64,000 nt of DNA from Streptococcus pseudopneumoniae (GCF_001074565.1 NZ_JUQX01000026.1:1-64000); one strand, 5' to 3'. Counted from the first letter of the stretch, positions 17,905 through 28,126 are shown. Made by a program: numbers and translations. Notes: a model not told the origin generated them from the sequence alone.

Positions 17905-18380
17905 ATTTCCTCCTGATAAAAGGGATTGACCCAAGTCAGATACCATTCAGAACCACTGTCATATTGACTCCCTGTCACTTCTTCTTCAACAAAGCCATTC
18001 ATTTCAAAATAAGATAGTAGTTCATCAGGACTCTGCAAAAGAATACCTTGATAATCTAGTTCGACTGTCACCTGTTTCAAGGCTGCAAGAAGAAGAGTTC
18101 CCAGCCCCTGTCTCCAATGGTCTGGATGAATGGCTAAACGCTTGATTTCAAGTTTTAGGAGTGCTTGAGTGTGTGTTTCTGACACTTCAGCCCCAAGAAC
18201 ATAGCCCACCAGCTGATTTTCATCCCTAGCTACAAGAAAGGTACCCGCAGACTTGCGGATACACTTTTCTAAGGATTGTCGACTCACTGCCTCTTCTGAT
18301 GAAAAATTGGCTTCTTCAATCGCCAACATTTCATCTAGATCTGATAAGGTGGCTTGCCTTATAGTAATTGGAATTTCCAT
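17901..18380 (-). CDS. GNAT-family N-acetyltransferase (first of a tandem pair)
   Basis: 159 residues: ITIRQATLSDLDEMLAIEEANF at the N-terminus, KRLAIHPDHWRQGLGTLLLAAL with the acetyl-CoA loop, and SYFEMNGFVEEE. It lies 9 bp after murC in the same direction and is coupled to the next acetyltransferase. Similarity between the two is clear at the N-terminal helix and loop, but they have diverged over most of their length. Function unknown. Confidence 0.87.
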   Translation of the reverse strand: MEIPITIRQATLSDLDEMLAIEEANFSSEEAVSRQSLEKCIRKSAGTFLVARDENQLVGYVLGAEVSETHTQALLKLEIKRLAIHPDHWRQGLGTLLLAALKQVTVELDYQGILLQSPDELLSYFEMNGFVEEEVTGSQYDSGSEWYLTWVNPFYQEEI

Positions 18381-18389
18381 TTGGTTTTC

Positions 18390-19724
18390 CTATTGGACGT
18401 TGCTTGTCAAGTTTGACAAGAGACGTTCAAATGAGTACTCATAGGTTTGGATGTCTCCTGCTCCCATAAAGACGTAAACAGCATTGTCATGGTCAAGGAG
18501 TGGCGATACATTTTCAACGGTGATGACTTGATTTTTCTTCGTAATCTTGCTTGCTAGGTCTTCTACCTTAACATCGCCATGGTCCACTTCACGAGCAGAT
18601 CCATAGATTTGAGCTAGGTAAACGGCATCTGCCTGATTCAAGGCTTGTGCAAAATCATCCAACAAGGCAATGGTTCTAGTAAAGGTATGCGGTTGGAAGA
18701 TTGCCACGATTTCCTTGCTTGGGTATTTCTGACGAGCTGCATCCAAGGTCGCAATGATTTCTGTTGGATGGTGGGCAAAGTCATCGATGATTACCGTGTC
18801 ATTAACGATTTTCTCAGTGAAACGACGCTTAACACCAGCAAAAGTTTTCAAGTGTTCACGAACCAAGTTCAAATCAAATCCTGCTGTGTAAAGCAAACCA
18901 ATTACAGCTGTCGCGTTCATGATATTGTGACGGCCAAAGGTTGGAATGTGGAATTGACCCAATTCTTGTCCACGGAAATGAACAGTAAAGGTCGAACCAG
19001 TTGTTGAACGAAGGAGATCGCTAGCTACAAAGTCATTGCCCTCAGCTTCAAAACCATAGTAATAGATTGGAGCATTGGCTGTAATCTTACGCAACTCAGC
19101 ATCCTCACCGTAGATGAACAAACCTTTCGTGATTTGTTTAGCATAGTCATTAAAGGCATTGAAAACATCTTCTAGACTAGTGAAGTAGTCTGGGTGGTCA
19201 AAGTCAATGTTGGTGATGATAGAGTATTCTGGATGATAAGGCATAAAATGGCGCTCGTATTCGTCTGATTCGAAGACAAAATATTTAGCATTTTCTGAAC
19301 CACGACCTGTCCCGTCACCAATCAAGAAGCTGGTATCTGTAATGTGAGACAAAACATGAGACAACATACCAGTTGTTGAGGTTTTCCCATGTGCTCCAGC
19401 AACTCCCATGCTGACAAAGTCACGCATAAAGCTCCCTAGAAATTCATGGTAACGTTTGTAGCTGAGGCCATTTTGATCAGCGTAGGCAACTTCAACATTA
19501 TTATCTGGACGAAAGGCATTCCCGGCGATAATTTCTAGATCGCCTTGCAGATTCTTTTCATCAAACGGAAGAATGGTAATTCCTGCTTGCTCCAAACCAC
19601 GTTGTGTAAAGTAATACTTTTCAACGTCTGACCCTTGAACCTTATGCCCCATTTGGTGCAACATCAAGGCCAAGGCACTCATCCCTGATCCCTTAATTCC
19701 AATAAAATGATATGTCTTTGACAT
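18390..19724 (-). CDS. murC: UDP-N-acetylmuramate--L-alanine ligase
   Basis: 444 residues. The N-terminal nucleotide fold is [21 protein letters not shown]; the ATP loop is [14 protein letters not shown] (~108-121); the central domain has [12 protein letters not shown] and [14 protein letters not shown]; the C-terminal domain has [11 protein letters not shown] and [12 protein letters not shown]. It adds L-Ala to UDP-MurNAc, the first step of stem peptide synthesis. It is followed by two acetyltransferases and preceded (11 bp) by a disordered protein gene. All Mur ligase signatures are intact. Confidence 0.98.
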   Translation of the reverse strand: MSKTYHFIGIKGSGMSALALMLHQMGHKVQGSDVEKYYFTQRGLEQAGITILPFDEKNLQGDLEIIAGNAFRPDNNVEVAYADQNGLSYKRYHEFLGSFMRDFVSMGVAGAHGKTSTTGMLSHVLSHITDTSFLIGDGTGRGSENAKYFVFESDEYERHFMPYHPEYSIITNIDFDHPDYFTSLEDVFNAFNDYAKQITKGLFIYGEDAELRKITANAPIYYYGFEAEGNDFVASDLLRSTTGSTFTVHFRGQELGQFHIPTFGRHNIMNATAVIGLLYTAGFDLNLVREHLKTFAGVKRRFTEKIVNDTVIIDDFAHHPTEIIATLDAARQKYPSKEIVAIFQPHTFTRTIALLDDFAQALNQADAVYLAQIYGSAREVDHGDVKVEDLASKITKKNQVITVENVSPLLDHDNAVYVFMGAGDIQTYEYSFERLLSNLTSNVQ

Positions 19725-19735
19725 GCTTTTCTCCC

Positions 19736-20347
19736 TTATTCCGTGATTCTTGTCAGGTTCAACTCTTGGGCAACCTGACGTTCCTGTTCTGATTGCTTAT
19801 TCTTTTTATTATAAATTTGGCTCTTCTTCAGAAAATCATAGTTGTTCTTTTTAGCTTTTCCAGCTTGATTTTCTAGAGTCGGAGTCGCTACTTGTCCAGC
19901 TTCTTCAGCTAAAATATAGTGGGACTGGCTCAAGTTTTTGCTAAATTTGGCAAACTCACCTGGATTTTCCTTTTGAAATGGTGCTGTTGGTTGGCTTCCA
20001 TGACGAGCATGAGTTGAAGAAGAATGACGTCTAGTATGACTAACGTCTTGGGTCAAATACTTGGCTGAACGTTTCTTTTTTAGATCCGCACGCGCCTCTT
20101 CTCGAGCCAACTCTGCATAAGTCTTTTCAACTTTTTTTACTTCTGGAGCTGGTTCTGGCTTTTTGCTAACCACAGGAGCAACTACACTAGCTTCCTCAAC
20201 AATAGGAGACCATTCTAAATAGTTTTTATCTCGGTAATCGCCTTTGATATTGCTGATAAAGTCAGACTCATCATACAAGTCCATGACTGGCATTTCGGTC
20301 AGCATGATCTCGTCATCTGACACCAATGGAAATCGATCTTGTTTCAT
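19736..20347 (-). CDS. Conserved streptococcal protein of unknown function, mostly disordered
   Basis: 203 residues, highly charged, without signal peptide or TM helix. The acidic N-terminal part ([20 protein letters not shown]) is followed by a Pro/Val/Lys linker and a helical, basic region with [16 protein letters not shown] and Ser/His-rich segments. It has the look of a cytoplasmic, intrinsically disordered protein. It sits between the SNF2 gene and murC, 11 bp from murC, so co-expression with wall synthesis is likely. I do not recognise a named family. Confidence 0.8.
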   Translation of the reverse strand: MKQDRFPLVSDDEIMLTEMPVMDLYDESDFISNIKGDYRDKNYLEWSPIVEEASVVAPVVSKKPEPAPEVKKVEKTYAELAREEARADLKKKRSAKYLTQDVSHTRRHSSSTHARHGSQPTAPFQKENPGEFAKFSKNLSQSHYILAEEAGQVATPTLENQAGKAKKNNYDFLKKSQIYNKKNKQSEQERQVAQELNLTRITE

Positions 20348-20394
20348 TTTGTATTTCCTTTCAACTCTTCATTATAGCGTATTGTCTTGATTTT

Positions 20395-23300
20395 TCAAGT
20401 GTTGGCTTCAGAAATCCCTAAAATTTCTCGAATTTCTGCCAGACTGAGGCTCGCACGCGACTCTGTACCATCTAAAACTTGGGAAACCAAATGCTTTTTC
20501 TGTTCTTGGAGTTCCTGAATTTTTTCTTCAATGGTTCCTCTCGTAATCAAGCGATAAACCTCTACCTTCTGCTCCTGTCCCATACGGTGAGCACGTCCGA
20601 TAGCTTGGGCTTCAACCGCAGGATTCCACCAGAGGTCCACTAGGATGACGGTATCAGCACCCGTTAGATTAAGACCGACACCTCCTGCCTTGAGAGAGAT
20701 GAGAAAGGCGTCTCTTTCTCCCTGATTAAAGGCTTTAGTCATCTCCTGTCTATCTTGAGCAGGAGTTGATCCTGTGATTTTGAAGGAAGTCAAGCCCAAG
20801 TCTGGGAGTTCTTGCTCGATTTTTTCCAACATTCCTTTGAATTGTGAGAAAATCAAGACACGATGGCCACCATCAGCCACTTGTAGCAATAAATCTCGGA
20901 GACTATCGAGTTTCCCGCTGGCACCTTGGTAATCGTCCATAAAGAGAGCTGGGGTATCGCAGATCTGACGCAAACGCATGAGTCCAGATAAGATTTCTAC
21001 CCGACTTCTCTGGAATTCTTGATCTGTCACTTGCGCTAGACGCTCTCGCATCTGTTGCAACTGGGCCAGATAGATGGCCTTCTGCTGGTCTTCCAGTTCA
21101 TTTTTATAGACGACTTCAATCAAATCAGGCAGTTCTGTAAGGACTTCTTCTTTCTTACGCCTCATGACAAAGGGCTTGATAAACTGCGCGACTCGGTCAG
21201 CCGGTAATTTCATAAACTCCTTTTTACTTGGTAAGAGCCCCGGAAGCACAATTTGAAAGATAGACCACAACTCCCCTAAATGGTTTTCGATAGGTGTACC
21301 TGACAAGGCAAAGACTGCTGGCACCACAAACTGGCGCAAACTCTGGGCAATCTTGGTGTGAGCATTTTTCATGACCTGAGCCTCATCTAAAAAGAGAAAA
21401 TCAAAGGACATCTCTTGATAGAGATCACTGTCTTGACGAAAGCTCGCATAGCTAGTCACATAGATTTGATGATTTTGAGAAAGAATCACTTCCCGATTCG
21501 CTTTCAAACCATGAACAACAGCCAAATCCAACTGCGGTGCAAATCTTCTGAATTCATCTGCCCAGTTGTAGATCAAACCTGACGGCGCCAAAATCAAAAC
21601 ACGACTATCTTCTGTAACCTGACTTGTCAAAAAAGCAATGGTCTGCAGTGTTTTACCCAGTCCCATATCGTCTGCCAAGATGCCTCCAAAACCGTAATGA
21701 TGGAGCATCTGGAGCCAACGCACACCCTTTTCTTGATAGTCTCTCAAACTCGCTTGAACCTGTACCTCTCCTAAAGGAAAGTCCTCTGGATGGGTCAAAT
21801 CATGGGCCAAATGCTGAAATTCCTCCGAAAATGCTATCCGATCGCGACCTTCAAAAAGTTGAGAAAGACTATAAGCTAAAGATTTCCTAGCTTGGAAAGA
21901 ACCATCTTTTAGTTCAACACCCAGTTCCTGCAAATTCTGACGAATCTGCTTGGTTTCCTCATCAAAAAAGAATACTTGATCAGAAGAACTGATATAGAAA
22001 TCCTGATTACTGGTCAAGAAGAGCTTGATCAATCTCTTCTTGACCAATCCCTTGGAAGTCAAACTGAATTTCCAGCAGTCCTCCCTTGGACTCAATCTGA
22101 ACCTGAGGAGTTTGGACACTGTAGAGCTGATTTATCTCATCAGATAAAGAGACCTGACCCAATTTCTCAAAAGCTGGAATCGTATGGTGAAAGAAAGAGT
22201 AAACTGCCTCTGGCTTTAAAGCCTGTCTCCAAGACTGAAATTCAGCCTCAAAACCAGCCCCTAAACTAACTTGAAATATCTTATTTTCTACGGCAGCATC
22301 ACTAGCGAAAGGTAATTCTTCCAGCTCTTGATGGCTAGTCACCTGAATATCTCCATAATCAAACTCGATATCCAAGCGGATACGACCATCCTTCTCCTTG
22401 TCAAAGTAAAAGATCGGTGAAAAGGGGCGTATTTGTAAACGTTCTGGAGCAGAAATCTTTCCCAGATGCCCAAACAAAGGAAGACAGGAAGCCAATCGAT
22501 CCCGATCGCCAGTATCAAACTGGAGGCATTTTCTCCCTTTTGTTTCCTGAGGAAGCTCATTGATTTCCTTCAAAAGACTCATTTGTTTAGGGTTTAAGAG
22601 ATAAACATTGCCCTTACGAAAGAGAACCGCCCCTCCATAGAATACATTGACCCGGTCAGTCTCAGAAATTTCCATTTCAAAATAATCTGGGAACTCCTGC
22701 ACGGAAAAAGAGAAAAGTCCTGCATCAGAATCTAAATCATGAAAGAGGAGATTCTCATAACTATCAAGCTGGTGGTCAAAATGAAAATCTTCCAAGTTCA
22801 TCAATAACCCCACCCCTTGCTCAAAAAAGGTCAGAGGGAAAAAGAGGTGACGACCTTGATTAGGGAAAAAGAGATCTTGACTCAGTCCCTCCTCAATCAA
22901 GCCACATAAAAAAGTAAGAACTTCTTGACTAGCTGTATCAAAAGCATCCCAAGACAAGTCATTTTCATAGTGTTTCCCAATCATATATGGTTTTCGATGG
23001 ACTAAGACCTTCAAAAAGAGAGGGATGTCACGAATGACATAATATTTTTGACTATCAACTAAACCGATTCGGAGAGTCCAAAGGAGGCGATTGGTCCCAG
23101 CTTCTACCTGACCTTGAGCCGACAAAGTGTAGTTTTTCTCTCGCTTCTGAGGTTGGATCCGCTCCAAAAAACTACCGCCAAAACTAACCTTGGTTTCGAC
23201 CTCTTCTTGCTCTTCATGTCCTTTTTCTAAGGCTTGTAAAATCACCTGACCTTCTTCATCATTTTTCAGATAATGCTCGAGCGCTGCGAGGTGAACACAG

Positions 23301-23485
23301 TAACCTCTTTTTTGGAAAAAATCGCAAGCACAAAAAACCAGATCATCCTCTAAACTGTAGCGCAAGTCTTCTCCCGCCACACGAGTATAGAGGCGATTCC
23401 CTTTTTCCTTGATAATCTCAATGTTGCCTGTCTCATAGAGTGTAACCCCCTCCATGCGCAACTTCCCTGGAATCAATTTAGCCAT
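20395..23485 (-). pseudogene. SNF2-family DEAD/DEAH helicase with SWIM zinc finger, frameshifted
   Basis: Two adjacent open frames make up one gene. The 5' part (23485 to the TAA at 22007) has 492 residues with an N-terminal SWIM zinc motif (CACDFFQKRGYCVHL, ~51-66) and the bacterial SNF2 N-terminal region. The 3' part (to 20395) has Walker A DDMGLGKTLQT, LDEAQVMKN, SGTPIENHLGELW, and helicase C motifs VLIFSQFKG, GGVGLNLTGAD and QAIGRAHRMGQ. Total length is 3091 nt, one more than a multiple of three. A one-base insertion in CTTCTTGACC near 22036-22045 explains the break; removing one T restores ALLTSNQDFY. An ATG at 22119 could start the 3' frame but would begin with ~30 out-of-frame residues. 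Promoter TATAAT lies ~15 bp above the ATG. Function of the intact form is ATP-dependent DNA translocation. Confidence 0.85.
22012..22045. repeat. Perfect 12-bp quasi-palindrome at the SNF2 frameshift
   Basis: GGTCAAGAAGAG (22012-22023) and its exact complement CTCTTCTTGACC (22034-22045) flank a 10-bp centre containing the palindrome TTGATCAA. The extra T of the frameshift lies in the right arm on the plus-strand map and makes the arms perfectly complementary. Confidence 0.9.
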
Positions 23486-23532
23486 AGTTACCCCTTTATC
23501 TTATCTCCTCATTATACCACATTTTCCCCTAT

Positions 23533-23571
23533 GAAAATAGCCTTCTAGGAAGACTTTTCTCCTAGAAGGCT
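23533..23571 (-). terminator. Intrinsic terminator of the sulphur-amino-acid operon (after patB)
   Basis: Perfect 12-bp stem AGCCTTCTAGGA / TCCTAGAAGGCT (23539-23550 / 23560-23571) followed by ATTTTC on the minus strand. Confidence 0.8.
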
Positions 23572-23577
23572 GGATTT

Positions 23578-24744
23578 TTAAAGTGTAGCAAAAGTGGTTA
23601 CGATGCGTTGGCAAACCTCTTCCAGTACTGACTTCGGCATAGCTACATTGAGGCGGGCATGAAGGGTTCCTTCCTCCCCAAAGTCCAAACCTCGGTTCAA
23701 GATGACCTTGGCATCATTCTTCAAAAGCTCTTGCAAGCGGTCATCCGTTAGGTCATAGGCTGAAAAATCAAGCCAAATCAAGTAGGTACCTTGCGGTTTC
23801 ATGACCTTAATCTTGGTTTCTTTGCTCAAAACATCCACTACATAGTTAATGTGGTCCTCGATGACTTCTTTCAACTCTCCTAACCAGTTCTTGCCATAAC
23901 GGTAGGCAGCTTCTGTCGCCAAATAACCCAAGCCTGAGATCTCATGCTGGTTATTGGCCAACTGGCGTTTTTGAAAAGCAACACGAAGCTTTGGATTTTC
24001 AATGACAGCATAGGAATTTTTCGTTCCAGCAATATTAAAGGTCTTAGTGGCACTGCTCAAGATAAGGGCAAAGTCTTTAAAGGAGGGATCAATGGTGTTG
24101 AATGACTGGTGTTTGTGACCAAAGAGGGCCAAATCTTGGTGAATCTCATCCGAAACCAGCAATACACCATGTTTTTGGCAGAGATGACCTATCTTTTCTA
24201 ACACTTCCTTTTCCCAAACACGGCCCCCAGGATTATGAGGATTGCAGAGGATATAAAGCTTCACATCCTCTCCCACCATATCCTTCTCCAACTGGTCAAA
24301 GTCAATCTCAAATAGCCCATCCTTTTCCACCAAAGAATTGGTGATCAATCGGCGATTGTTGAGTTTGACACTGCGAGCAAAAGGTGGATAGACCGGTGTG
24401 TTAATCAGGACAGCCTCTCCTTCTTTTGTAAAGGCTTGAATAGCTGTTGAAATAGCTGGTACCACTCCCTCGATAAAGACGAGAGCATCCTTGTCAAAGT
24501 GATACCCGTGCTGACTGGCTTCCCAGTAACGAACCGACTCAATCAAAGCGTCGCTAGCATAGGTATAGCCATAAACCAACTGATCTGCGTAGACTTGTAC
24601 AGCTTGTCGAACCTCAGGCAAAACCACAAAGTCCATATCTGCTATCCAGGCTGGTAGAACTTCTCGATCAGCTTCCGCTTCTTTCCATTTATAGGTATGG
24701 TGCCCAAAACGATTGGGCAGGCTTGTAAAATCATATTTCCCCAT
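23578..24744 (-). CDS. patB: PatB-type aminotransferase-fold C-S lyase (cystathionine beta-lyase-like)
   Basis: 388 residues, fold-type I PLP enzyme of the MalY/PatB family. N-terminal NRFGHHTYKWKE and LPAWIADMDF are diagnostic; the PLP lysine is in SSATKTFNIAGTKNSY; the C-terminus has GTYLIWLDFSAY. It cleaves C-S bonds of cystathionine/cysteine conjugates. The ATG at 24744 gives the family start MGKYDFTSLP with AAGGA 10 nt upstream. It lies 7 bp after the Cys/Met enzyme gene, so both are under the MET-box upstream of that gene. Confidence 0.93.
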   Translation of the reverse strand: MGKYDFTSLPNRFGHHTYKWKEAEADREVLPAWIADMDFVVLPEVRQAVQVYADQLVYGYTYASDALIESVRYWEASQHGYHFDKDALVFIEGVVPAISTAIQAFTKEGEAVLINTPVYPPFARSVKLNNRRLITNSLVEKDGLFEIDFDQLEKDMVGEDVKLYILCNPHNPGGRVWEKEVLEKIGHLCQKHGVLLVSDEIHQDLALFGHKHQSFNTIDPSFKDFALILSSATKTFNIAGTKNSYAVIENPKLRVAFQKRQLANNQHEISGLGYLATEAAYRYGKNWLGELKEVIEDHINYVVDVLSKETKIKVMKPQGTYLIWLDFSAYDLTDDRLQELLKNDAKVILNRGLDFGEEGTLHARLNVAMPKSVLEEVCQRIVTTFATL

Positions 24745-24751
24745 ATCTGTC

Positions 24752-25846
24752 TTATCCTTCCAAAGCTTGGCGCAAGTCCGCAATCAAATCTCTAGCATCC
24801 TCAATCCCAATAGACAAACGCAAAAGATCATCTGTCAATCCATAGGAATGGCGCACTTCTACTGGAATATCCGCATGGGTTTGGGTTGTTGGATAGGTGA
24901 TCAGGCTTTCCACCCCACCCAAACTCTCAGCAAAAGAGAAAACCTTCAGACTATTTAAAATATGAGGAATTCGACTCTCATCAACCACTTTAAAGGAAAT
25001 CATTCCCCCACGACCAGTATAGAGAACTTCCTTGACTGCAGGTGAACCTTTCAGATAGGCCACAATTTCTCGCGCATTAGCTGTCGAACGCTCCATGCGC
25101 AGAGACAAGGTCTTAAGACCACGAATCAACTGATAACTATCAAACGGCGACAAAACAGCACCAGTCGTATTGAGATTGTAGAACAGTTGTTCATATAGTT
25201 CTAAACTATTAGTCACAACTACCCCTGCCAAGACATCATTGTGCCCTGCTAGATATTTGGTAGCCGAATGAAGAACAATATCTGCACCGTCTTCAATCGG
25301 ACGTTGGTAAATTGGGCTGTAGAAGGTATTGTCCACCACTACCTTGGCACCCTTGGCATGAGCTAGTTTTGCCAGTTTTGCAATATCAAATTCTAACATC
25401 AAGGGATTGGTTGGCGTTTCGATATAGAGAACATCCACATCCTTTTCTAACTCAGCAATCAACTCTGCTTCAGTATTGGCATAGGTAAAATGGAAACGAC
25501 CTTCCTTCTCCACTTGGTTGAACCAACGGAAAGAACCACCATAAAGGTCTCGCACTGCCAAGACTTTACTTCCTACAGGAAAGACACTAAAGGCCAGTAC
25601 AATCGCAGCCATACCTGAACTCGTTGCTAATGCATAGTCTGCTGATTCAATCGCTGCCAAGACCTCCTCCGCCTTACTGCGAGTTGGGTTTTTGGTACGA
25701 GTATAGTCAAATCCCGTAGACTGACCGAACTCTGGATGCTGATACGTGGTTGAAAAATGTAGTGGTGTCACCAAGGCACCTGTCGCCTTATCTGACTTGA
25801 TCCCCGCCTGGGCCAAAATTGTGTCAATGTGTCGTTCTTTGCTCAT
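24752..25846 (-). CDS. Cys/Met metabolism PLP-dependent enzyme (cystathionine gamma-synthase / beta-lyase family)
   Basis: 364 residues. Family signature: TPLHFSTTYQHPEFGQ, FDYTRTKNPTRSKAEEVLA, and DIVLHSATKYLAGHNDVLAG, which holds the PLP lysine, then SLGGVESLITYP. Sequence alone does not separate MetB (γ-synthase) from MetC (β-lyase) reliably. Coupled with patB and preceded by a perfect MET-box, it acts in methionine/cysteine interconversion. The start has GGAGGT 7 nt upstream. Confidence 0.92.
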   Translation of the reverse strand: MSKERHIDTILAQAGIKSDKATGALVTPLHFSTTYQHPEFGQSTGFDYTRTKNPTRSKAEEVLAAIESADYALATSSGMAAIVLAFSVFPVGSKVLAVRDLYGGSFRWFNQVEKEGRFHFTYANTEAELIAELEKDVDVLYIETPTNPLMLEFDIAKLAKLAHAKGAKVVVDNTFYSPIYQRPIEDGADIVLHSATKYLAGHNDVLAGVVVTNSLELYEQLFYNLNTTGAVLSPFDSYQLIRGLKTLSLRMERSTANAREIVAYLKGSPAVKEVLYTGRGGMISFKVVDESRIPHILNSLKVFSFAESLGGVESLITYPTTQTHADIPVEVRHSYGLTDDLLRLSIGIEDARDLIADLRQALEG

Positions 25847-25872
25847 ACAATACCTCCAAATCTATAGTAACT

Positions 25873-25878
25873 ATTGTA
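25873..25878 (-). promoter_or_regulatory. -10 element for the sulphur-amino-acid operon
   Basis: TACAAT on the minus strand with no good -35 at 17 bp (AATGAG), as expected for an activator-dependent promoter. The MET-box is centred about 65 bp upstream of the predicted start. Confidence 0.45.
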
Positions 25879-25922
25879 TCATTTATTTTCACCAACTCAT
25901 TTTCTTCTTTTCAAGAGCTAGT

Positions 25923-25939
25923 TATAGTTTCAAACTATA
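25923..25939. promoter_or_regulatory. MET-box (predicted MtaR/MetR LysR-family site)
   Basis: TATAGTTTCAAACTATA is a perfect 17-bp inverted repeat that matches the streptococcal MET-box (TATAGTTTnAAACTATA) described for MtaR control of methionine genes. It is placed between the aliB terminator and the Cys/Met enzyme promoter. Confidence 0.8.
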
Positions 25940-25940
25940 T

Positions 25941-25972
25941 AAAAACGATAGCTTCCTGAGAAACTATCGTTT
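25941..25972 (-). terminator. Intrinsic terminator of aliB
   Basis: AAACGATAG / CTATCGTTT stem (25943-25951 / 25964-25972) followed by TTTTAT on the minus strand. It adjoins the MET-box directly. Confidence 0.75.
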
Positions 25973-25991
25973 ATCCTGTTGAATAGACTGG

Positions 25992-27950
25992 TTACTTAAC
26001 GTGTTTTGCCAGTTCTTCTTGGGCTTTCTTATTTGATTCTTCTTTTTCTTTCAGCCATTTTTCTTTAGCTTTTTCGTACTCAGCAGTTGTCACCGTCTTA
26101 TCTTGCAACTTGAGGTACTTGTATGACTCTACACCCTTATTTCCAGCAAGAGAATATGGTGCTGAGAATGGAACTGTCTTTCTCAAGCTAGGTGTTCCAC
26201 CACGAGAAACGTTTGGAATTGCAAGGGCACTATCAACGAGCCAAGCTTGAATTTCAGCATATTTCTCATAACGTTTTGCTGGGTCTTGCTCTTTATTGGC
26301 TTCTTCCAACATTTGAGTATAGGTATCAAGTCCAACTGCCTTGGCCTTGTCATTGACTTCACCTGGCTCTAAACCGAGGTTTTGCAACATACCTCCGCTC
26401 TTCACGCTAAAGATATCGAGATAAGTTGATGGGTCTTGATAATCTGGGCTCCACCCACCATTATAAAAGTCATAATCTTTTTGAGCTGCAGTTTGAGCAA
26501 GATAGCCAGAGTTATCATAGTCATCTGTTGATAATTGTTGGATATCGATGACTATATTATCAGTTCCTAGAACAGATTCAATCGATTGCTTCATTGAGCT
26601 AATTTCTTGAATTTCTGTTTTATTGGTCATTTCTACAGTCTTATCCAAGTGAATTGGGAACTGAACACCCTTGGCTTCTAGTTCTTTCTTGGCTTCTGCA
26701 AATTTAGCCTTAGCCTTTTCTGGGTTGTAGTAAGGATCCTGTGCATCTGCAAAATTGATTCCTTGCCACTCTTGGCCATAGTTGACCATTTTTTCAGAGA
26801 CAACATCACCAAAGTCTTTTCCATTTATGGTCACAAATGTAGGAGGTACAACTAAGTTACGAAGAATCTTCGTTGCTCCGTCTTCCCCTTGAGATTGGGC
26901 CCCATAAGCCGCACGGTTGTAGGCAAAATTGATGGCTTGGCGGAAGTTTTTATTCAGAACTGCTTCTTGAGTCGATGTCTTTTCGATGTCAGTCGTTTTA
27001 GAAGTGAAATTATAAGATTTTCTATCTAGATTAAAGTTCAAGAAAAATGTTGTCGCATCTTGCATACTGTAGATGATATTGTCCTTGTTCTTCTCTTTAA
27101 TCCCTTCAAAGCTTGAGCTATTTGGATAGAGACGAGCATAACTGTAGACTCCTTCTGCAAAGTTACGAGCTAGAGCATCTTGGTCACTGCCGTCATAATA
27201 AGTCAATTTCACATCATCTACAAAGACATTTTTAGCATCCCAATAATTTGGATTTTTCTTGTATTCGATGACGGATTTTGAAACAAAGGATTTCATTAAG
27301 AAAGGTCCATTGTACAAAATACTAGAAGGGTCTACCTTACCAAAGTCATCCCCTTTTGATTTTAAGAAATCTGCATTGACAGGGAAGAGAATGGTTGAAG
27401 TTGTTTTAGAATTCCAATAAGATTCTGGACGTGTCAAAGTGTACTGAACTGTTTGGTCGTCAATCGCCTTAACACCGACAGTTGAAAAGTCACTTGTTTT
27501 CCCGTTGATATAGTCATCCAAACCTGCTACAGAGTCTTGAACCAGGTACAAGGCTTCGGATTTTTTATCAGCAGCATATTTCAAACCTGTCACAAAGTCT
27601 TGGGCCGTTACAGGGGCGTATTCTTCACCCTCATAAGTATACCATTTTGCATCCTTACGCAATTTGTAAGTATAGGTCAAACCGTCCTGAGAAACAGTCC
27701 AATCCTCTGCCAACGATGGAACATAGTTACCGTATTGGTCATTTTCCATCAACCCATCCACCAAATTGGTAACGATGTCGTTGGTTGTTGCACGGTTTTC
27801 AGCAAGATAGTTCAAACTAGATGGATCGCTCGAATAAACATAGTTATATGTTTTAGAAGCGCTACTTGAATTTCCACATGCGCTTAGTAGGATACCTGCG
27901 CTTAACACGACACCTGCCAGTGTCAGATACTTGGCCTTAGACTTTTTCAT
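25992..27950 (-). CDS. aliB: Oligopeptide ABC transporter substrate-binding lipoprotein (AliB/AmiA family)
   Basis: 652 residues. The lipoprotein signal ends in LLSACGNSSS (lipidated Cys ~25). SBP_bac_5 domain follows: YVYSSDPSSLNYLAENRATT, NLVDGLMENDQYGNYVPSLAEDW, and GGWSPDYQDPSTYLDIF near the C-terminal lobe. The charged C-terminal tail KEKWLKEKEESNKKAQEELA is typical of AliA/AliB. It supplies peptides to the Ami permease, which is not encoded here; pneumococcal AliB also binds specific ribosomal-protein peptides. It is monocistronic with a strong promoter (TTGACT-17-TATAAT) and AGGAGG site. Confidence 0.95.
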   Translation of the reverse strand: MKKSKAKYLTLAGVVLSAGILLSACGNSSSASKTYNYVYSSDPSSLNYLAENRATTNDIVTNLVDGLMENDQYGNYVPSLAEDWTVSQDGLTYTYKLRKDAKWYTYEGEEYAPVTAQDFVTGLKYAADKKSEALYLVQDSVAGLDDYINGKTSDFSTVGVKAIDDQTVQYTLTRPESYWNSKTTSTILFPVNADFLKSKGDDFGKVDPSSILYNGPFLMKSFVSKSVIEYKKNPNYWDAKNVFVDDVKLTYYDGSDQDALARNFAEGVYSYARLYPNSSSFEGIKEKNKDNIIYSMQDATTFFLNFNLDRKSYNFTSKTTDIEKTSTQEAVLNKNFRQAINFAYNRAAYGAQSQGEDGATKILRNLVVPPTFVTINGKDFGDVVSEKMVNYGQEWQGINFADAQDPYYNPEKAKAKFAEAKKELEAKGVQFPIHLDKTVEMTNKTEIQEISSMKQSIESVLGTDNIVIDIQQLSTDDYDNSGYLAQTAAQKDYDFYNGGWSPDYQDPSTYLDIFSVKSGGMLQNLGLEPGEVNDKAKAVGLDTYTQMLEEANKEQDPAKRYEKYAEIQAWLVDSALAIPNVSRGGTPSLRKTVPFSAPYSLAGNKGVESYKYLKLQDKTVTTAEYEKAKEKWLKEKEESNKKAQEELAKHVK

Positions 27951-27982
27951 TTCCAGAACCTCCTGTTTTAAATATTTGTCTT

Positions 27983-28011
27983 ATTATACAGTTTTGGTTT
28001 TATTTAGTCAA
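27983..28011 (-). promoter_or_regulatory. aliB promoter
   Basis: TTGACT (28011-28006), 17-bp spacer, TATAAT (27988-27983) on the minus strand, then AGGAGG and the aliB ATG. The ~125 bp between this promoter and the terminator at 28095 are AT-rich with nothing else identifiable. Confidence 0.8.
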
Positions 28012-28094
28012 GCTTTTTTTGAAGAAAAAGTCAAAAAACATATTTTTTCGCTACTAAATTTAGAAAAAGTTCTACTTTTTTAATATTTTGAACA

Positions 28095-28126
28095 ATAAAA
28101 CAACCTTTCTTTAATAGAAAGGTTGT
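28095..28126 (-). terminator. Intrinsic terminator of the flippase gene
   Basis: Perfect 11-bp stem ACAACCTTTCT / AGAAAGGTTGT (28100-28110 / 28116-28126), then TTTATTG on the minus strand. Confidence 0.85.

Noticed and set aside
22007..22119. Programmed frameshift in the SNF2 gene
   Set aside because: No slippery heptamer of the known type or internal Shine-Dalgarno stimulator was seen, and the quasi-palindrome explains the change as a mutation.
28016..28094. CodY site upstream of aliB
   Set aside because: The best match (AATTTAGAAAAAGTT) differs from the consensus at too many positions.
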